Positions 50,060 through 60,762 are shown, counted from the first letter of the stretch. The stretch: DNA of 64,000 nucleotides from Sphaerisporangium corydalis (GCF_025506355.1 NZ_JANZYP010000004.1:51657-115656); one strand, 5' to 3'. The notes: generated from the letters alone by a model not told the origin. Made by a program: numbers and translations.

Positions 50060-52232
50060 GGCCCAGCCGGGCGGAGAGGTCGCGCAGCAGGTCCAGGGCC
50101 GCCTCGGAGATGACCGTGCCGGGCGGGAAGATGGCGGCGGCCCCGGCCTCCCGCAGCGCGTCGAAGTCGTGCGGCGGGATCACCCCGCCGACGACGATCA
50201 TGATGTCGTCCCGGCCGAGCGCGGCGAGCCGGTCGCGCAGCTCGGGGACCAGGGAGAGGTGGCCGGCGGCGAGCGAGGAGACGCCGACCACGTGGACGTC
50301 GGCCTCGACGGCCTGCCGGGCGACCTCGGCCGGGGTCTGGAACAGCGGGCCCACGTCCACGTCGAACCCGAGGTCGGCGAAGGCCGTGGCGATCACCTTC
50401 TGGCCACGGTCGTGCCCGTCCTGGCCGATCTTGGCGACCAGGATCCGGGGGCGGCGGCCCTCCTCGCGCTCGAAGCCGGCGCACGCGGCCCTGATCTTCT
50501 CGATGCCGGCGGCGTCGCCCGCCTCCTCGCGGTACACACCGGAGATGGTACGGATCTGCCCGGCGTGCCGCCCGAAGACCTCCTCCAGGGCGTCGGAGAT
50601 CTCGCCGACCGTCGCCTTGGCGCGTGCGGCGTCGACGGCGAGGGCCAGCAGGTTGCCGTCTCCGGCGGCGCCGCGGGTGAGGGCGGCGAGCGAGTCCCGG
50701 CAGGCCTGGTCGTCGCGTTCCTCGCGCAGCCGGCGCAGCTTGTCGATCTGCTGGGCGCGCACGGCGGAGTTGTCGACCTTGAGGACGTCGATCTCCTCGT
50801 CGGACCCGGCCCGGTACTTGTTGACGCCGATCACCGGCTGCCTGCCGGAGTCGATGCGGGCCTGGGTGCGGGCCGCGGCCTCCTCGATGCGCAGCTTGGG
50901 CAGTCCCGCGTCGATGGCCTTGGCCATCCCGCCGGCCCGCTCGACCTCCTGGATGTGCCCCCAGGCCTCGCGCGCCAGCTCGTAGGTCAGCCGTTCGACG
51001 TAGGAGCTGCCGCCCCAGGGGTCGATCACCCGGCAGGTGCCGGACTCCTGCTGGAGCAGGAGCTGGGTGTTGCGGGCGATGCGCGCGGAGAAGTCGGTGG
51101 GCAGGGCCAGCGCCTCGTCCAGGGCGTTGGTGTGCAGCGACTGGGTGTGCCCCTGGGTGGCCGCCATGGCCTCGACGCACGTGCGGACGACGTTGTTGAA
51201 GACGTCCTGGGCGGTGAGCGACCAGCCGGAGGTCTGGCAGTGGGTGCGCAGCGACAGCGACTTGGGGTTCTCGGCGCCGAAGCCCTTGACGAGCTTGGCC
51301 CACAGCAGCCGGGCGGCGCGGAGCTTGGCCACCTCCATGAAGAAGTTCATGCCGATGCACCAGAAGAACGACAGGCGCGGCGCGAACGCGTCGACGCTCA
51401 TCCCGGCGCCGACCCCCGCACGCAGGTACTCCACGCCGTCGGCCAGCGTGTACGCCAGCTCCAGGTCGCACGTGGCCCCGGCCTCCTGGATGTGGTACCC
51501 GGAGATCGAGATGGAGTTGAACTTCGGCATCCGCTCCGAGGCGTACGCGAAGATGTCGGAGATGATCCGCATCGACGGCGCGGGCGGGTAGATGTAGGTG
51601 TTGCGGACCATGAACTCCTTGAGGATGTCGTTCTGGATGGTCCCGGCGAGCTGCTCGGGGGCCACCCCCTGCTCCTCGGCGGCCACGATGTAGAGCGCCA
51701 GCACGGGCAGCACCGCGCCGTTCATGGTCATCGATACGCTCATGCGGTCCAGCGGGATGCCGTCGAAGAGCTGCCGCATGTCGTAGATCGAGTCGATCGC
51801 CACCCCCGCCATGCCGACGTCGCCGGCCACGCGCGGGTGGTCGGAGTCGTAGCCGCGGTGGGTGGCCAGGTCGAAGGCGACCGACAGGCCCTTCTGCCCG
51901 GCGGCGAGGTTGCGCCGGTAGAAGGCGTTGGACTGCTCGGCGGTGGAGAAGCCCGCGTACTGCCGGATCGTCCACGGCTGGTTGACGTACATCGTCGGGT
52001 ACGGGCCGCGCAGGAACGGCGCGAGGCCGGGGTAGGTCGACAGGAAGTCGAGCCCCTGGAGGTCGCCGGCGGTGTAGAGCGGCTTGACGGGGATGCCCTC
52101 GGGGGTGTCCCAGGTCAGGGCGGCGGGGTCCTCTCCGGCCTGCTCGCGCACGGCCCGCTCCCAGGCGGCCGGGCCGGGCTCGCCGCCCGGTGTCCCCGGG
52201 TTCAGGGGAATTCCTGAGAAGTCGGGAATCAT
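50046..52232 (-). CDS. mutB: Methylmalonyl-CoA mutase large subunit
   Basis: 728 residues. The N-terminal TIM barrel binds the CoA ester ([30 protein letters not shown]), and the C-terminal B12 domain carries DGHDRG with His607 as the cobalt ligand. It interconverts succinyl-CoA and methylmalonyl-CoA, feeding propionyl-CoA units to polyketides or disposing of odd-chain and branched acids. The ATG overlaps the end of mutA (ATGA). No epimerase gene is in the cluster. Confidence 0.96.
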   Translation of the reverse strand: MIPDFSGIPLNPGTPGGEPGPAAWERAVREQAGEDPAALTWDTPEGIPVKPLYTAGDLQGLDFLSTYPGLAPFLRGPYPTMYVNQPWTIRQYAGFSTAEQSNAFYRRNLAAGQKGLSVAFDLATHRGYDSDHPRVAGDVGMAGVAIDSIYDMRQLFDGIPLDRMSVSMTMNGAVLPVLALYIVAAEEQGVAPEQLAGTIQNDILKEFMVRNTYIYPPAPSMRIISDIFAYASERMPKFNSISISGYHIQEAGATCDLELAYTLADGVEYLRAGVGAGMSVDAFAPRLSFFWCIGMNFFMEVAKLRAARLLWAKLVKGFGAENPKSLSLRTHCQTSGWSLTAQDVFNNVVRTCVEAMAATQGHTQSLHTNALDEALALPTDFSARIARNTQLLLQQESGTCRVIDPWGGSSYVERLTYELAREAWGHIQEVERAGGMAKAIDAGLPKLRIEEAAARTQARIDSGRQPVIGVNKYRAGSDEEIDVLKVDNSAVRAQQIDKLRRLREERDDQACRDSLAALTRGAAGDGNLLALAVDAARAKATVGEISDALEEVFGRHAGQIRTISGVYREEAGDAAGIEKIRAACAGFEREEGRRPRILVAKIGQDGHDRGQKVIATAFADLGFDVDVGPLFQTPAEVARQAVEADVHVVGVSSLAAGHLSLVPELRDRLAALGRDDIMIVVGGVIPPHDFDALREAGAAAIFPPGTVISEAALDLLRDLSARLGHAAA

Positions 52233-54046
52233 GGGGTCACTCCAAGGTCGTCGAACGTGGTGCGGAGCACGTCCAGCGCGTCGCAGCCGGCGTGGATGGT
52301 GGCGTCCACGCCCTCGTAGTCACCCTTCCCCGCCAGCCACACCTTTCTCGCGCCCGCGCGTCTCAGCTCGCCGGCGACCGCCGCCGCGTGCTCTCCGTAC
52401 AGTTTGTCGCTGGAGCACAGGCAGGCGACCGCCGTGCCGGAGCCGCGGAACGCCTCGGCGAGCGCGGCGGGGTCGGTCAGCGGGCCGCTGGTGACGGTGG
52501 CGACGCCGCCCGCCTGGAACAGGTTGGCGGCGAAGGACGCCCGCGCGGTGTGCGCGGCCACCGGGCCGATGGTCGCCAGGAAGACCTCGGGGCGGGTCGC
52601 GGCCCGGTCGGCGCGGTCGCGCAGGTCCTCGAACCCCTGGGCGTAGTGGACCCGGGGCAGGCCGCCTCCGGCGGGCTCGGGCGCCGGGTTCCGTACCGGG
52701 CGCCGCTCGCCGAGGTCGGGGAACTCGCTGACGCCGGTGATCGGGTCACGGCGGCGCGCGATGCCGTCCGACCGGCGGGCCCACGTGGCGGCGAGGCGGC
52801 CGGGGATCAGCCGGTCGAGGGCCGCCTCGGCGCCGCCGGCCCGCTCGATCTCCTGGAACCACTCCCAGGCCTTGCCGGCCAGGTCGGCGGTGAGCCGCTC
52901 GGCGTACCAGGAGCCGCCGGCGGGGTCGACGACCCTGGCCACATTGGCCTCCTCGACCAGCAGCGCGTGGGTGTTGCGGGCGATGCGCCGGGCGAAGGCG
53001 TCGGGCAGGCCGAGGCGGGCGTCGAACGGCTGGACGGTGACCGCGCCGGCGCCGCCGATCCCGGCGCCGAAGCAGGCGAGGGTGGTGCGGAGCATGTTCA
53101 CCCACGGGTCGCGGCCGGTCATCATGGCCGAGGAGGTGACCGCGTGCTGGGCCTGCCCGCCGTGGGCGGGGACGCCGCAGGCCTCGGCGACGCGCGCCCA
53201 GAGCAGCCGCGCGGCCCGGAATTTCGCGATCGTGAGGAACTGGTCGGCCGTGGCGGCGTACCGGAACTCGATCTGCCCGAACGCCTCCTCCACGGTCAGG
53301 CCGCCGCCGGTGAGGGCGCGCAGGTAGGCGACGCCGGTGGCCAGGGAGCAGCCGAGCTCCTCGGCGTCGGAGCCGCCCGCGTCGTGGTACGGGGTGGCGT
53401 CGACGGTGATCGCCCGCAGCGGGGGGATCTCGCGGGCGCGCCGGGCCAGCTCCACGGCGCCCGTCAGCGGGACGTGGACCCCGGTCCTGGCCCGGAGGCC
53501 GATGGGGTCGGCGCCCAGGTTGCCCCCGGCGGGGACGACGCCGCGCTCGCCGAGGAGCCGCAGGAAGGCCTCGGCGGCCTCGGCCGTGCCGGCGCCGGCG
53601 TCGAGGACGACGGGGGCCAGGTCGAGGTACACCCCTTCCAGGGTGCCGGGTAGCGCGGCGGGGTCCAGGGCGCCGTCCCCGAGGACCAGCCAGATCGAGG
53701 TGACGCCGTTCTCCAGGTCGGCCAGTACGGCCTCGCGGGTGACCGCGGGGTCGGGGTGGGCGTGCCGCTGGCGGACGTCCCAGCCGGACACCACGCCGCC
53801 GGCCGCGCGAGTGCCGCGGACGAAGGGGGCCACGCCCGGCACCCCGGGGTCGGCGGGCAGGTCGCTCGCGTCGTACAGCGGGGAGAGCGTGACGCCGTCG
53901 TAGGTCTCGTGGGCGAGGACCTCTTCGGGGGGGCCGGCGCCGGCGCCGGACTTCTCGAGCACGGCGGCGGCGAGCCGGCGCCAGTCGTCCCGCGTGCCCG
54001 GCGGGAAGCCGGCGGCCGGATGGAAGTCCTCGGGCTGCACCGTCAT
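52229..54046 (-). CDS. mutA: Methylmalonyl-CoA mutase small subunit
   Basis: 605 residues, homologous to MutB but without the DGHDRG cobalt site; it is the non-catalytic partner. Conserved barrel blocks: [56 protein letters not shown]. First gene of the mutA-mutB-meaB operon. ATG 54046 lies seven bases after TACGAT and has no ribosome site, so the operon is probably leaderless. Confidence 0.95.
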   Translation of the reverse strand: MTVQPEDFHPAAGFPPGTRDDWRRLAAAVLEKSGAGAGPPEEVLAHETYDGVTLSPLYDASDLPADPGVPGVAPFVRGTRAAGGVVSGWDVRQRHAHPDPAVTREAVLADLENGVTSIWLVLGDGALDPAALPGTLEGVYLDLAPVVLDAGAGTAEAAEAFLRLLGERGVVPAGGNLGADPIGLRARTGVHVPLTGAVELARRAREIPPLRAITVDATPYHDAGGSDAEELGCSLATGVAYLRALTGGGLTVEEAFGQIEFRYAATADQFLTIAKFRAARLLWARVAEACGVPAHGGQAQHAVTSSAMMTGRDPWVNMLRTTLACFGAGIGGAGAVTVQPFDARLGLPDAFARRIARNTHALLVEEANVARVVDPAGGSWYAERLTADLAGKAWEWFQEIERAGGAEAALDRLIPGRLAATWARRSDGIARRRDPITGVSEFPDLGERRPVRNPAPEPAGGGLPRVHYAQGFEDLRDRADRAATRPEVFLATIGPVAAHTARASFAANLFQAGGVATVTSGPLTDPAALAEAFRGSGTAVACLCSSDKLYGEHAAAVAGELRRAGARKVWLAGKGDYEGVDATIHAGCDALDVLRTTFDDLGVTP

Positions 54047-54184
54047 GTCACGGATCGTAGGCGCTCGCGCCCCGGAAGGACACTTGGGGGATCCCCGTGG
54101 ACGGCGTGGCGCCGCACCGCGAGGGGCGGCCTGCCCGGGCGTCCCGCGCGGTGACCAGGCGGGACGACTCGGGCGGCGGGCCGC

Positions 54185-54961
54185 TCAGGCGAGCGGGGCC
54201 TCCCAGGCGGCGTCCCAGGTGAGTTTGCCCACAATGCCGTCGACGCCGAGGCCCTGCTCCCGCTGGAAGGTCCGGCAGACCTCACGCGACCCCGGCCCGT
54301 AGGCGCCGTCCACGTCGAGGGTGAAGCCGCGCTTCTCCATCTGGGCCTGCCAGGTGCGCACGTCGTCGCCGCGCAGGACCGGCGGGTACTTCAGCAGCCT
54401 GCCGGAGAACACCGGGTGCGACTCGGGGCCGGGGCCGGTCGGCGGCTCGCCGCCGGGGCTCGGGGCCCCCTTCTGCACCCACGCGTACAGCGCGGCGCCG
54501 GGGCAGTCGGTGGAGTAGCCGTCGCGGTGGCCCTTGATCTCGGTGCCGGCGCCGCCGGTGTCGCGCAGGTAGGCGATGGCGTCCAGGATGCCGTACAGCA
54601 TCCCGTCCGGCGGCTGGACCAGGCCGGAGTTGCCCACCAGGCCGAGGACGGCGTAGTGCCCGGAGTTCAGGCCGGGCCCGTTGGCGGCGGGGAGGTGTCC
54701 CGGACCCCGGCCGACGAAGACCTTGCGGTGCGGGCAGGCGACCATGCTGTAGCCGATGTCCAGCCAGCCGTTCCCGTCCATGTGGAAGCTCTGGATGGAC
54801 TTCACCACGGCGACGCACTTGGCGTGGTCGTCGACGATCGCCGGCTCGACCCGGCCACCGGTGTAGTGGACCTTGACGCCCTTCGTCGAGGTCAGCGTCG
54901 TGTAGGAGCCACGCGGAGCGCGGGCGCCCCAGTCTTTGCGCGACACGAGATCGATGGCCAC
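54185..54961 (-). CDS. PGRP/amidase-domain protein with peptidoglycan-binding domain
   Basis: 258 residues. The N-terminal N-acetylmuramoyl-L-alanine amidase/PGRP domain (VKVHYTGG, then FHMDGNGWLDIGYSMV, and GHRDGYSTDCPG with Zn-type His and Cys) is followed by a Pro/Gly linker and a PG_binding_1 domain (about 200-255, GAYGPGSREVCRTFQREQGL). There is no signal peptide, which fits a phage-endolysin-like or holin-dependent release. GTG 54961 follows GGAG by six bases. Confidence 0.88.
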   Translation of the reverse strand: MAIDLVSRKDWGARAPRGSYTTLTSTKGVKVHYTGGRVEPAIVDDHAKCVAVVKSIQSFHMDGNGWLDIGYSMVACPHRKVFVGRGPGHLPAANGPGLNSGHYAVLGLVGNSGLVQPPDGMLYGILDAIAYLRDTGGAGTEIKGHRDGYSTDCPGAALYAWVQKGAPSPGGEPPTGPGPESHPVFSGRLLKYPPVLRGDDVRTWQAQMEKRGFTLDVDGAYGPGSREVCRTFQREQGLGVDGIVGKLTWDAAWEAPLA

Positions 54962-55196
54962 GTACTTCTCCAGGGGGGTACGACGTTCCGGACTGTTGCC
55001 CACTGTCCACACTCAGTGCCGACAAACCAAACCTTTGCGGTTCGCAGTGGACCGATCCCGCGCGGCTAACACTAACCAGGACAGATGACCAGATGGGTGG
55101 TTTTGCTATGTCCGTTGGGACACGCCGCTTTGATTTAACGGTTCACACAGGGAAAATCCGTGGACTCGACACACCACCGGACTGAATCATGAATAT

Positions 55197-56306
55197 ATGT
55201 CCGTTGTGGAGGAGGTTCGTTTCCCCGCCGCCGAAGCCCTGCCCATGAAGGTGTGGCTCGACGACGGCGACTCGCCGATCGATGTCATCGACGCCCTCGC
55301 GCTGTCCCCGTTCGCCACCGGGAACCAGCCCTGGGCGCGCACCACCAACCTTGAGCGGGTGCGCCCCGACGCCCCCCTGATGCCCGCCCGCGCACGCCTG
55401 ACCCGCGCCGCCAGGGAGGACGACGGCTACGAGTCGCGTCTGGCCTGCGGCGACGGCTGGACCCTCAGGGTGGTGCGGTTCCGCAACCGCTCGGCCGTGC
55501 TGACGGTGACGGCCGTCAGCGACGAACTGGCCCGCTCGGTGCTGGAGGAGTCCACGCGGGACGCCATCGAGCCGCCCGCCGGCGACGCCGACCACGTCGA
55601 CATGGGCTTCTGGTGGTCCGGCGCCCACGGCCCCCGCCGCACGCAGCGCAAGATCACCGCGCCCGGGTGGGCCGCCATCCAGGGGAACTACACCCGCGGC
55701 GCGGGCGTGTCGCTGGGCGGCCTGATGACGGTGACCCCGGCCGACGTGAACGGCCGGCTGATCCTCCTGCACGGGCCCCCGGGGACCGGCAAGACCACGG
55801 CCCTGCGCGCCCTGGCCCGCGAGTGGGCCGGGTGGTGCCAGGTGGACTGCGTGCTCGACCCCGAGCGGCTGTTCGCCGACCCCGGCTACCTGATGGAGGT
55901 CGCCGTCGGGTTCGAGAGCGACGACGAGAAGCACCGCTGGCGGCTGCTGGTCCTCGAGGACTGCGACGAGCTCATCCGCGCCGAGGCCAAGGAGGCCACG
56001 GGCCAGGGGCTGTCGCGCCTGCTCAACCTGACCGACGGGCTGCTCGGCCAGGGCAGGGACGTCCTGGTGGCCGTGACCACCAACGAGGACCTCGCCCGCC
56101 TGCACCCGGCGGTCGTACGGCCGGGCCGGTGCCTGGCGCAGGTTGAGGCGGGCCGCCTGTCGGCCGAGGAGTCCGCCGCCTGGCTCGGCACCTCCGAGGG
56201 CGTCGGCCCCTCGGGGGCGTCGCTGGCCGAGCTGTACGCGCTGCGCTCGGGGCGGTCCCCCGCCCTTCCCGCCGCGCCCGCCGAAGCCACCGGCCTCTAC
56301 CTCTGA
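55197..56306 (+). CDS. AAA ATPase with N-terminal DUF5925-like domain
   Basis: 369 residues. Residues 1-150 resemble DUF5925; the AAA core has Walker A GPPGTGKT (193-200), Walker B LLVLEDCDEL, a sensor-1 region VLVAVTTNED and an arginine-finger-like RPGRCLAQVE. Actinobacterial relatives are often near peptidase or Pup/proteasome-type genes. The gene precedes a hairpin and a peptidase operon, but coupling is not shown. Confidence 0.8.
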   Translation: MSVVEEVRFPAAEALPMKVWLDDGDSPIDVIDALALSPFATGNQPWARTTNLERVRPDAPLMPARARLTRAAREDDGYESRLACGDGWTLRVVRFRNRSAVLTVTAVSDELARSVLEESTRDAIEPPAGDADHVDMGFWWSGAHGPRRTQRKITAPGWAAIQGNYTRGAGVSLGGLMTVTPADVNGRLILLHGPPGTGKTTALRALAREWAGWCQVDCVLDPERLFADPGYLMEVAVGFESDDEKHRWRLLVLEDCDELIRAEAKEATGQGLSRLLNLTDGLLGQGRDVLVAVTTNEDLARLHPAVVRPGRCLAQVEAGRLSAEESAAWLGTSEGVGPSGASLAELYALRSGRSPALPAAPAEATGLYL

Positions 56307-56360
56307 CGACCCCCGGGTCGTCCGGGCCGGACCCGTCGTGACCTGGGTCGATGCACCCCG

Positions 56361-56387
56361 CCCTCCCTGGCCGGTGACCAGGGAGGG
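56361..56387. terminator. Hairpin between the AAA and C39 genes
   Basis: CCCTCCCTGG (56361-56370), 7-base loop, CCAGGGAGGG (56378-56387): a perfect 10-bp stem 54 bases after the AAA stop, with no T-run. It argues against a start of the peptidase upstream of it. Confidence 0.65.
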
Positions 56388-56415
56388 TGGCGTTCCCGGA
56401 TACGTAAACCATCCG

Positions 56416-57570
56416 ATGCGCCTCGAAGAACCCCAAACCACAATCGGCATGGTGGTCAACCCGTCGCCCGCCGAACCCAGCCGAGTGGTCCTGCACCGGT
56501 GGACCTCCGTGGTCCCCACGGAGAGCGGCGTGACGGGATATCTGGACCCGTTCGGCGGCGAGACCACCACCTGGCCCTACACCCGCTGGACCTCCGGCGA
56601 GCGCGAGATCGGCTTCGCCGCCACCGAACTGGTCCCCTCCTGGACCGGCGACGCCCCCAAGGGCGCCTGGCTGCGGATCGAGCTGCGGGCCCGCACCACC
56701 GGGGGCGCCCTGACCAAGTGGTACGACATGGGCCGCTGGGCCGAGGGCGGCGGCGACATCCACCGCACCTCGCTGCCCGGCCAGGGCGACGGGGACGGGG
56801 ACGTCGTGGTCGACACCTTCGTGGCCGCCCGCCCGGTCACGGCGTACACGCTGCGGATCACCCTGCACGGCGAGGACGCGGCCGTGCGCTCGGTCGCGGT
56901 CATGGCCTCGGCGGTGCCCACCCGCGCCAGCGCGCCCGCCAGCCCGCCAGGGGCGGGACCCGAGGTCGACCTTGAGGTGCCGCCGAGGTCGCAGATGACC
57001 CACACCGGCCACCACCCCGAGTGGGGCGGCGGCGGCGCCTCCTGGTGCAGCCCCGCCTCGATGACCATGGTCCTGCAGTATTGGGGCCGTGGCCCGGTGC
57101 CCGAGGACCTGGCCTTCGTGGACGCCGGCGACCCCTGCCCCGCCGTGGACCACGCCGCCCGCGACATGTACGACCACAGCTACCAGGGCACCGGCAACTG
57201 GCCGTTCGGCGTCGCCTACGCCGGCAGGTACGGGCTGAGCGGCTTCGTCACCCGCCTGCGCTCGCTCACCGAAGTGGAACGCTTCATCCGCGCCGGGATC
57301 CCGGTGATCACCTCGCAGTCGTTCAAGGAGCACGAGCTGCCGGGCTCGGGGTACTCCACGAGCGGCCACCTCATGGTCGTGACCGGCTTCACCGCGTCGG
57401 GCGACGTGATCGCCAACGACCCGGCGGCGCCGTCCGACGAGACGGTCAAGAGAACCTACCCGAGGGCAGCGTTCGAGAACGTCTGGTTACGCACGACCAG
57501 CAGCGGGGGAATCGTCCATGTCATCCACCCGCCCGGCATCCCACTCCCACCTTCAGAGGGCAACTGGTGA
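56416..57570 (+). CDS. C39-family cysteine peptidase-like protein
   Basis: 384 residues. An N-terminal beta-rich part (HRWTS, RWTSG, ELVPSWTGDAPKGAWLRIEL) precedes a papain-like C39 core with Cys211 (GGASWCSPASMTM), His318 (STSGHLMVVTGF) and Asp335 (VIANDPAA). C39 domains usually cleave leader peptides, but stand-alone members may have other substrates. No signal peptide is apparent. The ATG at 56416 is the first after the hairpin; ATG 56452 is possible. Its stop overlaps the next start. Confidence 0.85.
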   Translation: MRLEEPQTTIGMVVNPSPAEPSRVVLHRWTSVVPTESGVTGYLDPFGGETTTWPYTRWTSGEREIGFAATELVPSWTGDAPKGAWLRIELRARTTGGALTKWYDMGRWAEGGGDIHRTSLPGQGDGDGDVVVDTFVAARPVTAYTLRITLHGEDAAVRSVAVMASAVPTRASAPASPPGAGPEVDLEVPPRSQMTHTGHHPEWGGGGASWCSPASMTMVLQYWGRGPVPEDLAFVDAGDPCPAVDHAARDMYDHSYQGTGNWPFGVAYAGRYGLSGFVTRLRSLTEVERFIRAGIPVITSQSFKEHELPGSGYSTSGHLMVVTGFTASGDVIANDPAAPSDETVKRTYPRAAFENVWLRTTSSGGIVHVIHPPGIPLPPSEGNW

Positions 57571-59432
57571 TCGAGTCTCCTGTCACTGCCGTCGACGTCG
57601 CACGTGTGGACGACCGCCCGTCCTGGGTCGAGATCGTCTCCGCCCCCGAGGGTGAGGAGGTGTGGTGGGACGAGCCGCGCCCGGCCGAGGGCGGGCGCCG
57701 CTGCGTCGTGCGGCGCGGGCCCGACGGCGCCGTGCGGGACGTCCTGCCGCCCGGGTGGAACGCGCGCAACCGGGTGATCGAGTACGGCGGGCGCCCCTGG
57801 CGCCCGCTCCCGGGCGGCGGGCTGGTGTTCACCAACTGGGCCGACCAGCGCCTGTACCGCTGCGCGCCGGGAGGCGAGCCGGAGGCGCTCACCCCGCCAG
57901 GGCCGTCCCGCTACGCCGACCTGGTGATCCACGGTGACGAGGTCTGGTGCGTGCGCGAGACCGGCGTCCTGCGCGACCTGGTCGCGGTGCCGCTCGGCGG
58001 CGGGCCGCTCCGCGTGGTCGTCCGGGCACAGCACTTCATCATGAACCCGAGGGTGTCCCCCGGCGGCGGCCAGGTGGCGTGGATCGGGTACGACCATCCC
58101 GCGATGCCCTGGGACGGGACCTCGCTCTGCGTGGCCCCGCTGCTGGCGGACGGCACCGCCGGGCCCTACCGCGTGGTGGCGGGCGGGCCCGAGGAGGCGG
58201 TGGCGCAGGCCGAGTGGCGCGAGGACGGCGCCCTGTACGCCGTGACCGACCCGAGCGGCTGGTGGAACATCCACCTGGTCCCGCTCGACGGGACGCCGTC
58301 GCGCAACCTCACCCCCCGGCCCGAGGAGTTCGGCGACGCGGCCTGGAAGCTCGGCTACCAGTGGTTCGCGCTCGCGGGCGACCGCGTCGTGACCGCGCAC
58401 GGCACCGCCGACGGCAAGCGGCTGGGCGTCCTGGACCCGGCGACCGGCGTGATCACCGACTTCGACGGCCCGTACACCGCCTGGGGGCCGACCGTGTCCG
58501 TCTCGCCCGGCGGGTCGGCCGTCGCCGCCGTCGGCGGGTCGCCGCGGCGGCCCTACGAGGTCGTGCGCTTCGACCTGGCCACCGGCGCCCACCAGGTGCT
58601 GTCCCCGGCCAAGGACCTGCCCGACCCGGCGCTGCTGCCGATCCCGGAGGCGACCGAGTTCGACGGCGTGCACGCGCACGTGTACCGGCCGGCCGGCGAC
58701 GGCGCCCCCGCCCCGTACGTGATCTTCGTGCACGGCGGGCCGACCGGCTCCAGCCCGATGGCCTTCGACCTGGAGATCGCCTACTTCACCAGCAGGGGCA
58801 TCGGCGTCGCCGAGGTCAACTACGGCGGCTCCACCGGCTACGGCCGGGAGTACCGCGAGCGGCTCCGCCACAACTGGGGCGTCGTCGACGTCAAGGACAG
58901 CGAGACCGTCGCCAGGGGCCTGGCCTCGGCCGGGCTCGCCGACCCCGGGCGGATCGCCATCCGGGGCGGCAGCGCGGGCGGCTGGACCTCGGTCGCCGCG
59001 CTCGTGCACAGCGACGTCTTCCGCGGCGCGGTCGCCCATTACGCGATCACCGACCCGGAGGGGTGGGCCGTCGAGACCCACGACTTCGAGTCCCGCTACC
59101 TGGACGGCCTCATCGGGCCGCTTCCCGAGACGCGCCGGCGCTATCTCGACCGCTCCCCCACCCTGCACGCCGCCCAGGCGTCCGGCCCCGCCCTGCTCAT
59201 GCACGGCCTTGAGGACGCCATCGTCGACCCTGGCCAGGCCGAACGATTCGTCGCCGCGCTCGACGAGCACGGCGGCCGGTGGGCCTACCTCACCTTTCCC
59301 GGGGAACAGCATGGCTGGAGAAGAGAGGAAACGATCGTCGCGGCACTCGAGGCCGAGCTCGCCTTCTACGGGCTCATCTTCGGCTTCCCCACTCCCGAAG
59401 TGCCGCCGCTGACGCTGAAAGGACCAATGTGA
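57567..59432 (+). CDS. S9-family prolyl oligopeptidase-like peptidase (acylaminoacyl-peptidase type)
   Basis: 621 residues: an N-terminal beta-propeller and a C-terminal alpha/beta hydrolase domain with Ser469 (GGSAGGW), Asp550 (GLEDAIVD) and His582 (GEQHGWR); the oxyanion region is VIFVHGGPTGSS. It releases short peptides or acyl-amino acids. GTG 57567 overlaps the C39 stop (GTGA) and has AGAGGG seven bases upstream, so the genes are coupled. Confidence 0.93.
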   Translation: MIESPVTAVDVARVDDRPSWVEIVSAPEGEEVWWDEPRPAEGGRRCVVRRGPDGAVRDVLPPGWNARNRVIEYGGRPWRPLPGGGLVFTNWADQRLYRCAPGGEPEALTPPGPSRYADLVIHGDEVWCVRETGVLRDLVAVPLGGGPLRVVVRAQHFIMNPRVSPGGGQVAWIGYDHPAMPWDGTSLCVAPLLADGTAGPYRVVAGGPEEAVAQAEWREDGALYAVTDPSGWWNIHLVPLDGTPSRNLTPRPEEFGDAAWKLGYQWFALAGDRVVTAHGTADGKRLGVLDPATGVITDFDGPYTAWGPTVSVSPGGSAVAAVGGSPRRPYEVVRFDLATGAHQVLSPAKDLPDPALLPIPEATEFDGVHAHVYRPAGDGAPAPYVIFVHGGPTGSSPMAFDLEIAYFTSRGIGVAEVNYGGSTGYGREYRERLRHNWGVVDVKDSETVARGLASAGLADPGRIAIRGGSAGGWTSVAALVHSDVFRGAVAHYAITDPEGWAVETHDFESRYLDGLIGPLPETRRRYLDRSPTLHAAQASGPALLMHGLEDAIVDPGQAERFVAALDEHGGRWAYLTFPGEQHGWRREETIVAALEAELAFYGLIFGFPTPEVPPLTLKGPM

Positions 59433-60724
59433 CCGAGGTCGCACGCATTTGCTCGGACCTGCTCAAGATCGACACGACCAACGACGGCACGCCGGACGGC
59501 TCGGGAGAGCGCCTGGCGGCCGAGTACGTCGCGGGGCTGCTCGCCGACGTGGGCGTCAAGCCCACGCTGTTCGAGTCCGCGCCCCGCCGCACCAACGTGG
59601 TGGCCCGCATCCCCGGCGACAGCCCCGACGCCCTGCTGATCCACGGCCACCTCGACGTCGTCCCCGCCGACCCGGCGGAATGGCGGCTGCACCCTTTTTC
59701 GGGTGAGATCGCCGACGGGTGCGTCCACGGGCGCGGCGCGGTGGACATGAAGGGCTCGCTGGCCATGACGCTGGCCCTGGTCCGCGACTGGGCCCGCACC
59801 GGGCGGCGTCCCAAGCGCGACATCGTCCTCGCCTTCCTCGCCGACGAGGAGGCCACCGGCGAGTACGGCGCCAAGTACGCCGTCACCCGGCACCGCGACC
59901 TGTTCGAGGGCTGCACCGAGGCGATCAGCGAGTCGGGCGGCTTCAGCGTGACCGTCCCGCGCGGCGCCGGTGACCTGCGCGTATACCCGGTCGCCGTGGG
60001 CGAGCGCGGCACCGCCTGGATGCGGGTCACCGCGCACGGCGTGCCCGGCCACGGCTCCAAGCCGCCGGTGGACAACCCGGTGGCCGAGCTGAGCCGGGCG
60101 CTGGCCCGCCTGGCCGACCACCGCTGGCCCGTGCGGCTCACCCCCGCCGTGGCCTCGCTCATCGAGGGCCTCGGCACCGCCCTCGGCACCCGGGTCGACC
60201 TCGACCGGCTCGACGAGGAGGCCGAGCGGCTCGGCCGGGCGGGCACGCTGTTCAAGGGCGTCATCCGCAACTCGGCGAACCCCACCATGCTCGACGCGGG
60301 CTACAAGGTGAACGTCATCCCCGGCACCGCCCAGGCGCACGTGGACGGCAGGTTCCTGCCGGGGTTCCGCGACGAGTTCCTGGAGACCGTCGACAAGCTG
60401 CTCGGCCCGAAGATCACCCGGGAGTTCGTCAGCTTCGGCGACGGCGTGGCCTCGCCCACCGGCGGCCTGTTCGGCGAGCTGTGCGCGGCGCTGGTCGCCG
60501 AGGACCCGGACGGGCGGCCGGTCCCGTACGTCATGACGGGCGGCACCGACGCCAAGTCGTTCGCCACGATCGGCATCAGGGGGTACGGCTTCGCGCCGCT
60601 GATGCTGGACCCCGGACTGGACTACTTCGGCATGTTCCACGGGGTGGACGAGCGGGTGCCGGTCGCCGGCCTGGAGTTCGGCGTCCGCGTCCTGGACCGC
60701 CTGCTGACCTCCCCCCTGGCCTGA
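59429..60724 (+). CDS. M20-family metallopeptidase
   Basis: 431 residues. Zinc-ligand blocks HGHLDVVPA, GRGAVDMKGS and ADEEATGEYG plus the lid domain (GVPGHGSKPPVDNPV) and TGGTDAKSF mark an M20/ArgE-DapE-type enzyme with two zinc ions. It is an amino-acid/peptide deacylase or dipeptidase. GTG 59429 overlaps the S9 stop (GTGA) with AAAGGA six bases upstream. Last gene of the peptidase operon; a perfect hairpin follows. Confidence 0.93.
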   Translation: MTEVARICSDLLKIDTTNDGTPDGSGERLAAEYVAGLLADVGVKPTLFESAPRRTNVVARIPGDSPDALLIHGHLDVVPADPAEWRLHPFSGEIADGCVHGRGAVDMKGSLAMTLALVRDWARTGRRPKRDIVLAFLADEEATGEYGAKYAVTRHRDLFEGCTEAISESGGFSVTVPRGAGDLRVYPVAVGERGTAWMRVTAHGVPGHGSKPPVDNPVAELSRALARLADHRWPVRLTPAVASLIEGLGTALGTRVDLDRLDEEAERLGRAGTLFKGVIRNSANPTMLDAGYKVNVIPGTAQAHVDGRFLPGFRDEFLETVDKLLGPKITREFVSFGDGVASPTGGLFGELCAALVAEDPDGRPVPYVMTGGTDAKSFATIGIRGYGFAPLMLDPGLDYFGMFHGVDERVPVAGLEFGVRVLDRLLTSPLA

Positions 60725-60732
60725 CGCGCCCG

Positions 60733-60762
60733 GTCCCGGCGTGGGCGCGCCCACGCCGGGAC
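60733..60762. terminator. Strong hairpin after the peptidase operon
   Basis: GTCCCGGCGTGGGC (60733-60746), GC, GCCCACGCCGGGAC (60749-60762): a perfect 14-bp inverted repeat nine bases after the M20 stop. Confidence 0.8.

Noticed and set aside
50058..52217. Long forward frame opposite mutB
   Set aside because: Antisense shadow of a gene with clear B12 and substrate motifs.
56338..56415. Start of the C39 gene at GTG 56338
   Set aside because: It would place a perfect 10-bp hairpin (56361-56387) inside the coding region, and the conserved part begins later.
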